DNA of 64,000 nucleotides from JAFAGX01 sp035623255 (GTDB lineage: Bacteria > Acidobacteriota > Terriglobia > Terriglobales > Acidobacteriaceae): positions 1 through 64,000 of the forward strand of contig DASPTU010000098.1 of assembly GCA_035623255.1 (NCBI GenBank), in the 5' to 3' direction. The notes under the pieces were generated by a model, which saw only the letters and a program-made list of their open reading frames with translations, was not told where the DNA came from and ran no database searches. Shown piece after piece: positions 8,194 through 16,203 of this stretch. How positions within the stretch are numbered: the first letter of the stretch is position 1; each line of letters opens with the position of its first letter. The position numbers were made by a program, and so were the translations under genes.

Positions 8194-9624
8194 GTGCAGG
8201 CCCTACCGCAAACTGTCCTGGCTTTTGTCCGAAAACACGAGTTGCTTAAGCCTGGGGACCGCGTCGGCGTTGCGGTTTCAGGTGGCGCGGACTCAGTAGC
8301 ATTGCTACGTTTGTTTCTGCAGTTGCGCCATGAACTTGGGGTGGTTCTATCTGTAGTCCATTTCAATCACCGGCTGCGGGGGACGGAGTCTGACGAAGAT
8401 CAAAGCTTTGTTGCCGAGCTCGCAGCGCGACACAAGATTGAATTCCACTGTAGCGGTGGCGACGTGGTCGAGCATGGGGTGGAGCGCCGCTTAAGTTTGG
8501 AAACGGCTGCACGCGAGATGCGGTACGAGTGGTTCTGGCGCTTGCTGCGGGAACGAGACCTGAACCGGATTGCAACTGCCCATACGCTTGATGATCAGGC
8601 TGAAACGGTCGTCCTGCGGCTTGCGCGCGGCGCGGGCAGCCGTGGCCTGGCGGGAATCTACCCTCGGTTAACTCCCGCCAACGCGCAGTTCTCGGGTTCT
8701 GGTGCTGCACCCACGATTATTCGGCCGTTGCTTTCGATTGGTAGAAAACAGCTGGAAGAGTACCTGGGCCAGATCGGCCAGGGCTGGCGAGAAGACGAGA
8801 GCAACCGCGATCCGCGGCACGCGAGAAACCGTGTACGCCACGGGATTCTGCCTTGCCTGGAGCGCGATTTAAACCCCTCGATACGAGAGGTGCTGGCCGA
8901 GACGGCTGAGATTGCTCGTGCGGAAGAGGACTATTGGACCGTCACAGCTGACCGATCCTTATCCGAGGCCTGGAAATCGAATCCCAAAGTGCCTGGGGGT
9001 ACGATCAAGCTTGCTGCACTCGCAGGTATGCCGCTGGCGCTTAAGCGCCGGGTCGTACGCGCTGCGGCTGAATCACTTGGCTTACGGCTGGAATTTCGGC
9101 ATGTCGAGGAGATCCTCAGCCTGTCTGGGAAGCCGTCTGGCTCAGCGGTACTTCCGGAGGGATGGACGGTTTTCTCAACCCGCGGCGAATTGCGATTCGT
9201 CGTTCAGCAAAGGGCACAGCGGATTCGGGAATACGAGTTGCGCCTGCCGATACCGGGGAGGATTGAGATCCCGCAACTTGGCTCGTGCATTGAGGCCCTG
9301 CTGATTTCAACAAGCTCCGCAGAAGTTTATAATCGCGAGCAATTGCTGTGCCCGGTTCGCCTGGGGAAGGAGCTGGTCGTGAGAAACTGGCGTCCCGGTG
9401 ACCGCTTTTGGCCGGCGCACACGAAGGAGCCAAGAAAAGTCAAAGAGTTGTTGCAAGAACGACACTTGATCGGTTCCGAGAAGAAGCTCTGGCCCGTAGC
9501 TGTGAGTGGCGAAGAGCTGGTCTGGATGCGGGGGTTCCTGCCACCGATCCGGTTCGCGGCCGAGGAAAGGGCCACTGAGGCTGTGCTGGTGCGAGAAACT
9601 CCGCTGGACCTGCGGAATAAGTAA
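8194..9624 (+). CDS. tilS: tRNA(Ile)-lysidine synthase
   Basis: TilS attaches lysine to C34 of the AUA-reading tRNA-Ile. The 476-residue protein starts at GTG and has the PP-loop ATP motif SGGADSVALLRLF at about residue 31, then VVHFNHRLRG, ATAHTLDDQAETVVLRLARGAG and NRDPRHARNRVRHGILP, followed by the TilS substrate-binding and C-terminal domains (LVVRNWRPGDRFWP, VKELLQERHL). It begins the tilS-hpt-ftsH block, an order conserved in many bacteria; only about 48 bases separate it from hpt. Confidence 0.95.
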   Translation: MQALPQTVLAFVRKHELLKPGDRVGVAVSGGADSVALLRLFLQLRHELGVVLSVVHFNHRLRGTESDEDQSFVAELAARHKIEFHCSGGDVVEHGVERRLSLETAAREMRYEWFWRLLRERDLNRIATAHTLDDQAETVVLRLARGAGSRGLAGIYPRLTPANAQFSGSGAAPTIIRPLLSIGRKQLEEYLGQIGQGWREDESNRDPRHARNRVRHGILPCLERDLNPSIREVLAETAEIARAEEDYWTVTADRSLSEAWKSNPKVPGGTIKLAALAGMPLALKRRVVRAAAESLGLRLEFRHVEEILSLSGKPSGSAVLPEGWTVFSTRGELRFVVQQRAQRIREYELRLPIPGRIEIPQLGSCIEALLISTSSAEVYNREQLLCPVRLGKELVVRNWRPGDRFWPAHTKEPRKVKELLQERHLIGSEKKLWPVAVSGEELVWMRGFLPPIRFAAEERATEAVLVRETPLDLRNK

Positions 9625-9672
9625 ACTTGGAACTCGCGGCAAGAAAAGAGTGAGGAAACCACCCCGAAAACC

Positions 9673-10212
9673 ATGGATGAGATCGCGAAACCTGCACCAT
9701 TGCGAGTAGTCATTTCGGCCGAGCAAATACACAAACGTGTATATGAGCTGGCGCGGCAAATCTCCGATGATTATCGTGGCAGAACAGTTCATGTCCTGGC
9801 GCTACTGGAGAATGCCTTCATCTTTACTGCGGATCTGGTGCGCGCACTGGAAGTGCCGGTTGTGTGTCAATTCATCAAGCCTCGGTATCGGCGGGAACTC
9901 GAGGGCAAGCCGGAGGGTTTTCTGGAGATCTTCTTCAGCCACGATGGGGATATTCGCGGTCAGCATGTACTCCTTGTTGAGGGGCTTGTACACTCTGGCG
10001 TAACCACGGAATTCCTAATGAGCAACCTCCGCAACCGAGGAGCAGCTTCAGTCAAAGTTGTTACCTTGTTGGACCGCCAGTCAGCCCGGCGCGTGCAGCT
10101 GCAGCCGGACTACTTTGGGTTCTTAGTCGATGAGGCCTTTCTGATCGGTTATGGGCTGGGTTCTCCCGAGCAGACCAACCGGAATCTATCTCACATCGCT
10201 GCCGCAGGATAG
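9673..10212 (+). CDS. hpt: Hypoxanthine phosphoribosyltransferase homologue with altered substrate loops
   Basis: The 179-residue protein has the full length and fold order of bacterial HPRT (ISAEQIHKRVYELARQIS at the start, DLVRALEVPV, LLDRQSARRV, YFGFLVDEAFLIGYGL, RNLSHIA at the end), and sits between tilS and ftsH as usual. The PRPP loop, normally VEDIIDTG, reads VEGLVHSG (residues 102-109): the second acidic residue is Gly104 and the catalytic-base Asp is His107. The PPi loop, normally a KG pair, reads LLENAF (44-49). Normal purine salvage activity is therefore doubtful. It may be an altered enzyme or a non-catalytic homologue. Confidence 0.85.
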   Translation: MDEIAKPAPLRVVISAEQIHKRVYELARQISDDYRGRTVHVLALLENAFIFTADLVRALEVPVVCQFIKPRYRRELEGKPEGFLEIFFSHDGDIRGQHVLLVEGLVHSGVTTEFLMSNLRNRGAASVKVVTLLDRQSARRVQLQPDYFGFLVDEAFLIGYGLGSPEQTNRNLSHIAAAG

Positions 10213-10330
10213 CTGCACCCGTGACTTAAGTTATTGGAACAAAGCTGCTCGTTTTCAGAGGATTCAGGTTAGAATGACATGCTGGTAATTCCCTCTATCC
10301 AAACTCCGCGGTCGGCATCTATATAGAGGG

Positions 10331-10361
10331 CGGCCGTAGCTGCGTGTTGGGTAGGCGGCCG
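10331..10361 (+). promoter_or_regulatory. Hairpin in the ftsH leader
   Basis: The nonamer GGCGGCCGT occurs twice, at 10329-10337 and 10354-10362. The self-complementary core CGGCCG at 10331-10336 can pair with its copy at 10356-10361 across a 19-base loop. It lies about 10 bases ahead of the ftsH ribosome-binding site (AGGAG near 10370), so it is placed to affect ftsH translation or mRNA stability. Function is inferred from position only. Confidence 0.4.
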
Positions 10362-10382
10362 TCTTCTCAGGAGCCTTTTTAG

Positions 10383-12290
10383 GTGAATTCAACAGTTAAG
10401 ACAGTAGTTTTCTGGCTGGTAATCGTGCTTTCCGCATTCTTGCTCTGGCAGGTGGTCAAGGCCGGAGGGGCGGGACAAAAAGAGAAGGAGATCAACTTCT
10501 CGGAATTCCTGACCGACGTTGACCAGGGTCTTGTAAAAGAGGTCACGATCACGGGCATGGAAGTTCAGGGTAAGTTTCAGAATGATAACTCTCCCTTCCA
10601 CACCACGGTACCCGCCAATTATCCCGACATGATCAAAACGCTCCGCGAAAAGGGCGTGGTCATGAAGTTCCGGGACATCAACAGTGGAAGTTGGCCCAGC
10701 TGGCTGCTCAACCTGGCTCCGCTCATCCTTCTGGCTGCGCTGTGGTTCTTCATGATCCGCCAGATGCAAACTGGAGGAAATAAAGCTCTTTCCTTCGGCA
10801 AGAGCCGCGCTCGCTTGCTGTCGATGCAGCAGAAGAAGGTCACATTCAAGGACGTGGCGGGAGTGGACGAGGCCAAGGAGGAGTTGCGCGAGATTATTGA
10901 GTTCCTCCGCGAGGCCCAGAAATTTCAAAAGCTAGGTGGCCGGATTCCAAAGGGTGTCCTGCTAGTAGGCCCACCGGGAACTGGCAAGACTCTCTTGGCT
11001 AGGGCAGTCGCAGGTGAAGCCAACGTTCCGTTCTTCTCTATTTCGGGCTCTGACTTCGTGGAAATGTTTGTCGGCGTGGGCGCGAGCCGCGTTCGCGATC
11101 TGTTCGAGCAGGGCAAGAAGAATGCCCCTTGCATCATCTTTATCGATGAAATTGACGCGGTTGGGCGTCATCGCGGAGCGGGCTTGGGTGGCGGACATGA
11201 TGAACGGGAGCAGACCCTGAACCAGCTGCTGGTCGAGATGGACGGCTTTGAATCGAACGAAGGCGTCATTTTAATGGCTGCGACCAACAGACCAGATGTT
11301 TTGGATCCGGCCTTGCTCCGTCCAGGACGCTTTGACCGGCGGGTTGTAGTTAACCGTCCCGATGTTCGCGGACGCGAGGAGATCCTCCGCGTGCACACCC
11401 GCAAGATTCCCCTGGCAGACGATGTCGATCTTTCCGTCTTGGCTCGTGGAACGCCGGGCTTTTCAGGTGCGGACTTGGCCAACATGGTCAACGAGGCGGC
11501 TCTCGGGGCGGCTCGGCAGAACCGCAAAGCCGTGCTGATGTACGACTTCGAGATAGCCAAAGACAAGGTTCTGATGGGAGTGGAGCGCAAGTCGCTGCTG
11601 CTTTCAGAAGAAGAGAAGAAGGTGACGGCCTACCACGAAGCAGGGCATGCCTTGGTCGCGGCCAAGCTGCCTAATTCCGACCCGCTACATAAAGTCACGA
11701 TCATTCCGCGAGGCATGGCACTCGGCGTAACCATGCAGTTGCCCATCGACGACAAGCACAACTACACCAAGGAATATCTCGAGACGGAGATCGCGATCAT
11801 GATGGGCGGGCGTCTGGCAGAAGAGATTTTCCTGAACCAGATGAGCACCGGTGCCGGCAATGACATCGAGCGTGCCACCGAAATGGCGCGAAAGATGGTT
11901 TGTGAATTCGGCATGAGCGACCTTGGACCCCTGACGTTTGGGAAGAAAGAAGAGCAGATCTTCCTTGGCCGCGAAATCGCCCAGCACCGTGACTATAGCG
12001 AAGCCACCGCGATCAAGATTGACGAAGAAGTGCGCCGCATCATCAATCACGGCTACAACACGGCCAAGAATGTGTTGGCGGAGAACCACGACACCCTGGT
12101 CAAGATTGCGCTGGCGCTGCTCGAGCGTGAGGTCTTGGACGCCAACGAAATTAAATTGATCATTGAAGGCAAGGAACTCCCGAAGGTGACCCCACCCGCG
12201 AAGACCGATGAGGGTGTTCAGCAGGTGCTTAAGCCGGAACCAGGACGTCCGGGAATTGCCAAGGGTGGCGAGAGCCCGGCAAGAGCCTAA
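10383..12290 (+). CDS. ftsH: ATP-dependent membrane zinc metalloprotease FtsH
   Basis: FtsH extracts and degrades membrane and unstable cytoplasmic proteins. The 635-residue protein has an N-terminal membrane helix (about 7-27), a periplasmic loop, a second helix (about 100-120), the AAA+ module with Walker A GPPGTGKT, Walker B CIIFIDEIDAVGR, SRH ATNRPDVLDPALLRPGRFDRR, and the M41 protease domain with zinc site YHEAGHALVA near residue 420. Start is GTG with an AGGAG site about 10 bases upstream. The tail (about 600-635) is Pro/Gly-rich and disordered. It ends the tilS-hpt-ftsH block before a strong terminator. Confidence 0.98.
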   Translation: MNSTVKTVVFWLVIVLSAFLLWQVVKAGGAGQKEKEINFSEFLTDVDQGLVKEVTITGMEVQGKFQNDNSPFHTTVPANYPDMIKTLREKGVVMKFRDINSGSWPSWLLNLAPLILLAALWFFMIRQMQTGGNKALSFGKSRARLLSMQQKKVTFKDVAGVDEAKEELREIIEFLREAQKFQKLGGRIPKGVLLVGPPGTGKTLLARAVAGEANVPFFSISGSDFVEMFVGVGASRVRDLFEQGKKNAPCIIFIDEIDAVGRHRGAGLGGGHDEREQTLNQLLVEMDGFESNEGVILMAATNRPDVLDPALLRPGRFDRRVVVNRPDVRGREEILRVHTRKIPLADDVDLSVLARGTPGFSGADLANMVNEAALGAARQNRKAVLMYDFEIAKDKVLMGVERKSLLLSEEEKKVTAYHEAGHALVAAKLPNSDPLHKVTIIPRGMALGVTMQLPIDDKHNYTKEYLETEIAIMMGGRLAEEIFLNQMSTGAGNDIERATEMARKMVCEFGMSDLGPLTFGKKEEQIFLGREIAQHRDYSEATAIKIDEEVRRIINHGYNTAKNVLAENHDTLVKIALALLEREVLDANEIKLIIEGKELPKVTPPAKTDEGVQQVLKPEPGRPGIAKGGESPARA

Positions 12291-12314
12291 CAAATCGAGA
12301 TGCTAAACCTCTGC

Positions 12315-12345
12315 GGGCGGCCCGAATGGTCGCCCTTAATTTTTG
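12315..12345 (+). terminator. ftsH: Rho-independent terminator after ftsH
   Basis: GGGCGGCC at 12315-12322 pairs with GGTCGCCC at 12328-12335 (eight pairs including one G-U) over a five-base loop, and is followed by TTAATTTTT. It lies 24 bases after the ftsH stop codon and separates it from the converging gene at 12359. Confidence 0.85.
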
Positions 12346-12358
12346 GTCGCTGCCCCGG

Positions 12359-12847
12359 CTAGATCACAGATACTTGCACCAGTTTCGCTGCGACGTATCC
12401 GCGATAGATTGCGTACAGTGCGAATCCATGGAATCCCACCGCAAGAAAATCTCTGGCTAGTAGCAGGAACAATCCATCCAGAGCATATAGCGTCATTCCG
12501 GTGGTGAATGCCCATTTCCGCGTCTTCACGGCGAATCTGCCTAAGACAATGAACATGGCAGCCATGAAGCCGGTGATTACGATGTCGAGCATACTGCCCA
12601 CGCTGCCGACCCGCTTGGCCAATCCGTCCACAATGCAAGTAATCCCTAGCCCAACAACAAAATGGAGATTGCCGCCTTTGAGGACGACCAAAGAATTGAT
12701 CATGGAAAGGCCGGCGATCCAGTAAAACCATTTGGCGCCTGCGCGGGCTTGTGCGGCAGCCATCATCTTGGACACCGCGATTCGCTCATTGACCTGAGCG
12801 ATTCGCTCACTCGATTGCGCAAAAGCTGGACTGAAGCCTGTCGCCAT
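12359..12847 (-). CDS. Hypothetical multi-pass membrane protein
   Basis: The 162-residue protein starts at ATG 12847, which follows a clear AGGAG site (the open frame extends to 13021, but that part overlaps the aldo/keto reductase end). After about 45 soluble residues there are four hydrophobic segments: IAGLSMINSLVVL, LHFVVGLGITCIVDGL, MLDIVITGFMAAMFIVLG and LYALDGLFLLLARDFLAVGFHGFALYAIY. No enzymatic motif is seen. It resembles small conserved membrane proteins of unknown role. It follows the aldo/keto reductase on the same strand about 160 bases away. Confidence 0.75.
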   Translation of the reverse strand: MATGFSPAFAQSSERIAQVNERIAVSKMMAAAQARAGAKWFYWIAGLSMINSLVVLKGGNLHFVVGLGITCIVDGLAKRVGSVGSMLDIVITGFMAAMFIVLGRFAVKTRKWAFTTGMTLYALDGLFLLLARDFLAVGFHGFALYAIYRGYVAAKLVQVSVI

Positions 12848-13007
12848 CGGAAGCTCCTGTTGATTCCAGGCGAGGGAGGCCCGCGATAGACGCAACGGGT
12901 AAGGCTGGAATTGAATAAGCGTATGACGGCGGCTTTCGCCGGGCCTAGATACCAGGCGGACATGCCCCGGAACCGTGTTGGCCTGACACTTTGGGCGAAA
13001 GTAACAG

Positions 13008-13997
13008 TTACCCGTTGACAATTGCCATCATATGCTCGGGATAGCGCTGCCCAGATGCCACGCCCTGCGGGAAGATCTCTTCCAGACGGCGAAGATCATC
13101 GGCGCTGAGCTCTATATCTACGGCAGCAACGTTTTCCTCCAAGTATTTACGGCGTTTTGTTCCGGGGATTGGCACAATGTCCTCTTCTTGCGCCAATACC
13201 CACGCCAGGGCGAGCTGGGAGGGCTTGCAGCGCTTTTCTCGGGCCATCTCTTCGACTCGGCGCACCAGATCAAGGTTCTTTTGGAAGTTCTCCCCCTGGA
13301 AACGGGGTGAGTTGCGCCGATAGTCGTCGACCGGGAGATCTTCGAAGCGCTTGAATTGCCCAGTCAAGAATCCGCGACCGAGTGGACTGTAAGCTACAAA
13401 TCCGATCTTCAGTTCGCGGCATGTTTTCAGGATTTCGTCCTCGGGATCGCGCGTCCATAGCGAATATTCAGTCTGGAGAGCGGTTATGAAATGAACTTTG
13501 GCGGCACGCCGCAGGGTCTTGGCGCTGGCCTCGGATAATCCTATGTGATGAACTTTGCCTTCTCGGACGAGCTCGGCCATCGCGCCGACGGTCTCTTCAA
13601 TCGGAGTATTGGGGTCGACGCGGTGCTGGTAGTAAAGATCGATATGGTCCACGCCGAGCCGCCGCAAGCTGGCTTCACATGCCTTACGAACGTACTCCGG
13701 CTTTCCATTGACGCCACGAGCATTCGGGTTCGCGGGGTCACGCACGATGCCGAACTTTGTTGCCAGGACAATCTGGTCGCGTTTTCCCTTGATGGCGCGT
13801 CCGACGAGTTCCTCGTTCTTGTACGGGCCGTACACGTCGGCCGTGTCGAGAAAATTTATGCCGAGGTCAAGAGCTCGATGAATGGTCGCGACCGATTCGT
13901 TGTCATCGCGTCCGCTGTAAAATTCCGACATTCCCATGCAGCCCAGCCCGATAGCGGATACGGTCAAACCTGCTCGTCCAAGTTTTCGAGTCTTCAT
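13008..13997 (-). CDS. Aldo/keto reductase
   Basis: This is an NADP-dependent oxidoreductase of the AKR superfamily (329 aa), the branch often called aryl-alcohol or YajO/AKR13-like. It shows GLTVSAIGLGCMGMSEFY, the catalytic Asp and Tyr in NFLDTADVYGPYKNEELVG, Lys in IVLATKFG, the His motif DLYYQHRVDP, and the cofactor segment near ALAWVLAQEEDIVPIPGTKR. Substrate is not evident. It diverges from the DinB-like gene at 14100. Confidence 0.94.
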   Translation of the reverse strand: MKTRKLGRAGLTVSAIGLGCMGMSEFYSGRDDNESVATIHRALDLGINFLDTADVYGPYKNEELVGRAIKGKRDQIVLATKFGIVRDPANPNARGVNGKPEYVRKACEASLRRLGVDHIDLYYQHRVDPNTPIEETVGAMAELVREGKVHHIGLSEASAKTLRRAAKVHFITALQTEYSLWTRDPEDEILKTCRELKIGFVAYSPLGRGFLTGQFKRFEDLPVDDYRRNSPRFQGENFQKNLDLVRRVEEMAREKRCKPSQLALAWVLAQEEDIVPIPGTKRRKYLEENVAAVDIELSADDLRRLEEIFPQGVASGQRYPEHMMAIVNG

Positions 13998-14099
13998 GAC
14001 TGCTCCTTGCAGAAAGAATTAGAACCACCCCAAACAAGCGCACATCAGAATTATCACTTGATAGATGCACAGCTTTGCCTAGAGGCATCAGGAGAATCC

Positions 14100-14609
14100 A
14101 TGACCGAGATCGCAAGATGGTTTGACAGGAAATTTGACTTCGCATTTCCGGCGGAGCTTTGTCCGAACCTAATCATGAGACTTCGTGGCACTCCCGCGAG
14201 GATCGAGGAACTTATGCATGGCTATGCACGCGAAGTTCTCACCCGCAAGCCTGACCAAAAATGGTCGGCTCAGGAACACGCCGGTCACCTTCTGGATCTC
14301 GAGCCCCTTTGGCTGGCACGAGTAAATGACTACATCGCCGGATCAGATCAATTAACTGCAGCCGATCTGAACAATCGCAAGACCGATGAAGCCAACCACA
14401 ATGCCCGTGAGCTGGCGGAGATTCTGAAGGATTTCCGGCACCGCCGCGGCGAGCTCGTCGATCGCATTTGCAGCATCGAGCGGGAGTTTCATGCGCGCAC
14501 CATCCCGCATCCGCGGCTGAAACAGCCGATGCGCTTGGTGGATCATATGTATTTCGTGGCGGAGCACGATGACCACCATCTGGCGCGAATCTGGGAACTC
14601 ATAACCTAG
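14100..14609 (+). CDS. DinB-superfamily protein
   Basis: This is a four-helix-bundle protein (169 aa) of the DinB/YfiT superfamily. The three metal-binding histidines are visible: WSAQEHAGHLLDLEP near residue 60, and the HMYFVAEHDDHHLARI segment at the end. It starts at ATG 14100 after an AGGAG site. An in-frame extension upstream to 13545 would run antisense through the aldo/keto reductase and is not credible. Family members are metal-dependent thiol transferases or of unknown function. It converges on selD with 21 bases between stops. Confidence 0.88.
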   Translation: MTEIARWFDRKFDFAFPAELCPNLIMRLRGTPARIEELMHGYAREVLTRKPDQKWSAQEHAGHLLDLEPLWLARVNDYIAGSDQLTAADLNNRKTDEANHNARELAEILKDFRHRRGELVDRICSIEREFHARTIPHPRLKQPMRLVDHMYFVAEHDDHHLARIWELIT

Positions 14610-14630
14610 CAGGGACGAGCGTGCCTGCGC

Positions 14631-15698
14631 TCAATCACGGGAGACCGTTATGACCGGTTTTCCAGCGGGAAGCACTTCGCCGACTTCCGCCCCGGAAACG
14701 CCAGCGGTGTTCAGGGCATTCATGAGAGCCGCAGCCTGTTCGGCAGCGATGGAGATCAGCAAACCTCCGGCGGTTTGCGGATCAAAGAGAATTGTCTTAG
14801 CCTCTTCAATGACACTTCCTTCATATTCAACCAGGCATTCGGCGAATTCACGATTAGCCTTCAAGCCACCGGGAATGTACCCGGCGCGAACGCATTCCAC
14901 GGCGCCTTCGAGCAACGGGATTCGATTTGCGTAAAGGCGCAGCGAAGCGTTTGAACCTAGTGCCATCTCCCGCGCATGCCCGATCAGGCCAAAGCCGGTA
15001 ATGTCGGTCATAGCGTGAACGGGCCAAAATTCGCCATTGATGGTGGCTGTAATTACCTCTGCAGCCCGCTTGTTCAAAGCTGTCATCGAGGCGACTGCAG
15101 CGTCAATCCACGACTGCTTGGCAACTCCCCGCTTAATTGCTGTCGAGATCACTCCGGTGCCCAGGGCTTTGGTAAACAGCAGTCGATCCCCGGTCTTTGC
15201 GCCGGAATTTGTAAGTACTCTTGTGGGATCGATCAGGCCCGTGACTGAGTACCCGAATTTTGTCTCGTCATCTCGAATGCTGTGGCCGCCAATGACGGTG
15301 CATCCCGCTTCGATCATCTTGGAGAGTCCGCCGGCGAGGATTCGCTCGAGCACTTCGATTTCCCCTTTTTCAGGAAAACACACCATTGCCAGCGAACTAA
15401 GCGGCTTTCCTCCCATAGCGTAGATGTCGCTCAGAGCATTTGTAGCCGCGATCTGGCCAAACGTGAACGGGTCATCCACTATAGGAGTGAAAAAGTCGAC
15501 CGTCTGCACAAGTGCAGTGTCGCGGGTGAGTTGATACACGCCCGCGTCGTCGGCGTGATCGAAGCCAACCAGTACGTTCGGATCATATTGCCGGGCTAAT
15601 TTCCCAAGCACCGCGTCCAGCACCGCCGGACTCAGCTTGGAAGCTCAACCCGCGGCTTTGACCGTCTCGGTCAGCCGCACCCGCTTAGTTTCTGGCAT
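14631..15698 (-). CDS. selD: Selenophosphate synthetase, selenocysteine-containing (in-frame UGA)
   Basis: SelD makes selenophosphate from selenide and ATP, the selenium donor for Sec-tRNA and selenouridine. The recognisable protein appears to begin near 15623 with LDAVLGKLARQYDPNVLVGFDHADDAGVY, too late for the family. Reading upstream in the same frame gives ATG at 15698 and KRVRLTETVKAAG, then TGA at 15645-15647 (codon 18), then ASKLSPAVL. This matches the family opening LT...G-C/U-x-x-K, with the UGA at the catalytic Cys/Sec and Lys21 retained. With Sec the product is 355 aa. Later motifs FTPIVDDPFTFGQIAATNALSDIYAMGGKPL and IGGHSIRDDETKFGYSVTG are intact. A matching SECIS hairpin follows the UGA. 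Confidence 0.93.
15604..15640 (-). promoter_or_regulatory. selD: Putative bacterial SECIS element in selD mRNA
   Basis: On the minus strand, starting four bases after the UGA, CCAAGC (15640-15635) pairs perfectly with GCTTGG (15609-15604). An internal loop (TGA on one side, GCGGT on the other) follows, then GTCC (15631-15628) pairs with GGAC (15618-15615) and closes a nine-base GC-rich apical loop. The loop begins 17 bases after the UGA, inside the range expected for SelB-bound bacterial SECIS hairpins. It lies within coding sequence, as is normal in bacteria. Confidence 0.8.
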
Positions 15699-15773
15699 AT
15701 AGACATTTTAAACACGATGTTCAGTATGAGGGGGCAGCTATCCCGCCATGGCGCAGGATTAACGTTAGGTACA

Positions 15774-16202
15774 ATGTCGGTGGTGAAAGCGAGCCCCGAG
15801 CCCGACCCAATTACGGAGCTTCTCAAACGCGCTAAAACTATTGCCGTCGTGGGTCTTTCAAATAATCCGTTACGTCCCAGCCACGGCGTTTCGGCTTACA
15901 TGCAGAGCCATGGGTACCGCATTATTCCCGTGAATCCCAGAATCAAAGAAGCTCTGGGAGAAACCGCATATCCATCCCTGCTTGAGGTGCCGGAAAAAAT
16001 CGATATCGTAAATATTTTTCGCCGGCCGGAATTCGTTGGCGCGATTGTCGATCAAGCGATCCAGTTAAAGATTCCCGCGGTCTGGATGCAGGAGGACGTG
16101 ATCGATGAGCCCGCGGCAGAAAAGGCACGTCAACACGGCCTCTTTGTCATCATGGACCGATGCATACTCAAAGAGCACCGCGCCCGTGTGAACCAGCTTT
16201 AG
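15774..16202 (+). CDS. CoA-binding domain protein (YccU-like)
   Basis: This is a 142-residue single Rossmann-fold CoA-binding protein. Seen are LLKRAKTIAVVGLSNNPLRPSHGVSAYMQSHGYRIIPVNP, LLEVPEKIDIVNIFRRPEFV, and IPAVWMQEDVIDEPAAEKARQHGLFVIMDRCILKEH, which run the length of the family. The start is taken at ATG 15774; ATGs at 15717 and 15726 would add a non-conserved leader. It diverges from selD over about 75 bases. Molecular role is unknown beyond likely nucleotide or CoA binding. Confidence 0.9.
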   Translation: MSVVKASPEPDPITELLKRAKTIAVVGLSNNPLRPSHGVSAYMQSHGYRIIPVNPRIKEALGETAYPSLLEVPEKIDIVNIFRRPEFVGAIVDQAIQLKIPAVWMQEDVIDEPAAEKARQHGLFVIMDRCILKEHRARVNQL

Positions 16203-16203
16203 C

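Noticed and set aside
12848..13021. Upstream extension of the hypothetical membrane protein
   Set aside because: It overlaps the aldo/keto reductase end and the AGGAG site belongs to ATG 12847.
13545..14099. N-terminal extension of the DinB-like gene giving a 354-residue protein
   Set aside because: It runs antisense to the aldo/keto reductase, has no similarity to the DinB family, and a good ribosome site precedes ATG 14100.
15624..15698. Frameshift or sequencing error as explanation for the short selD
   Set aside because: The upstream codons are in the same frame, match the family, and the only interruption is a UGA at the catalytic position followed by a good SECIS hairpin.
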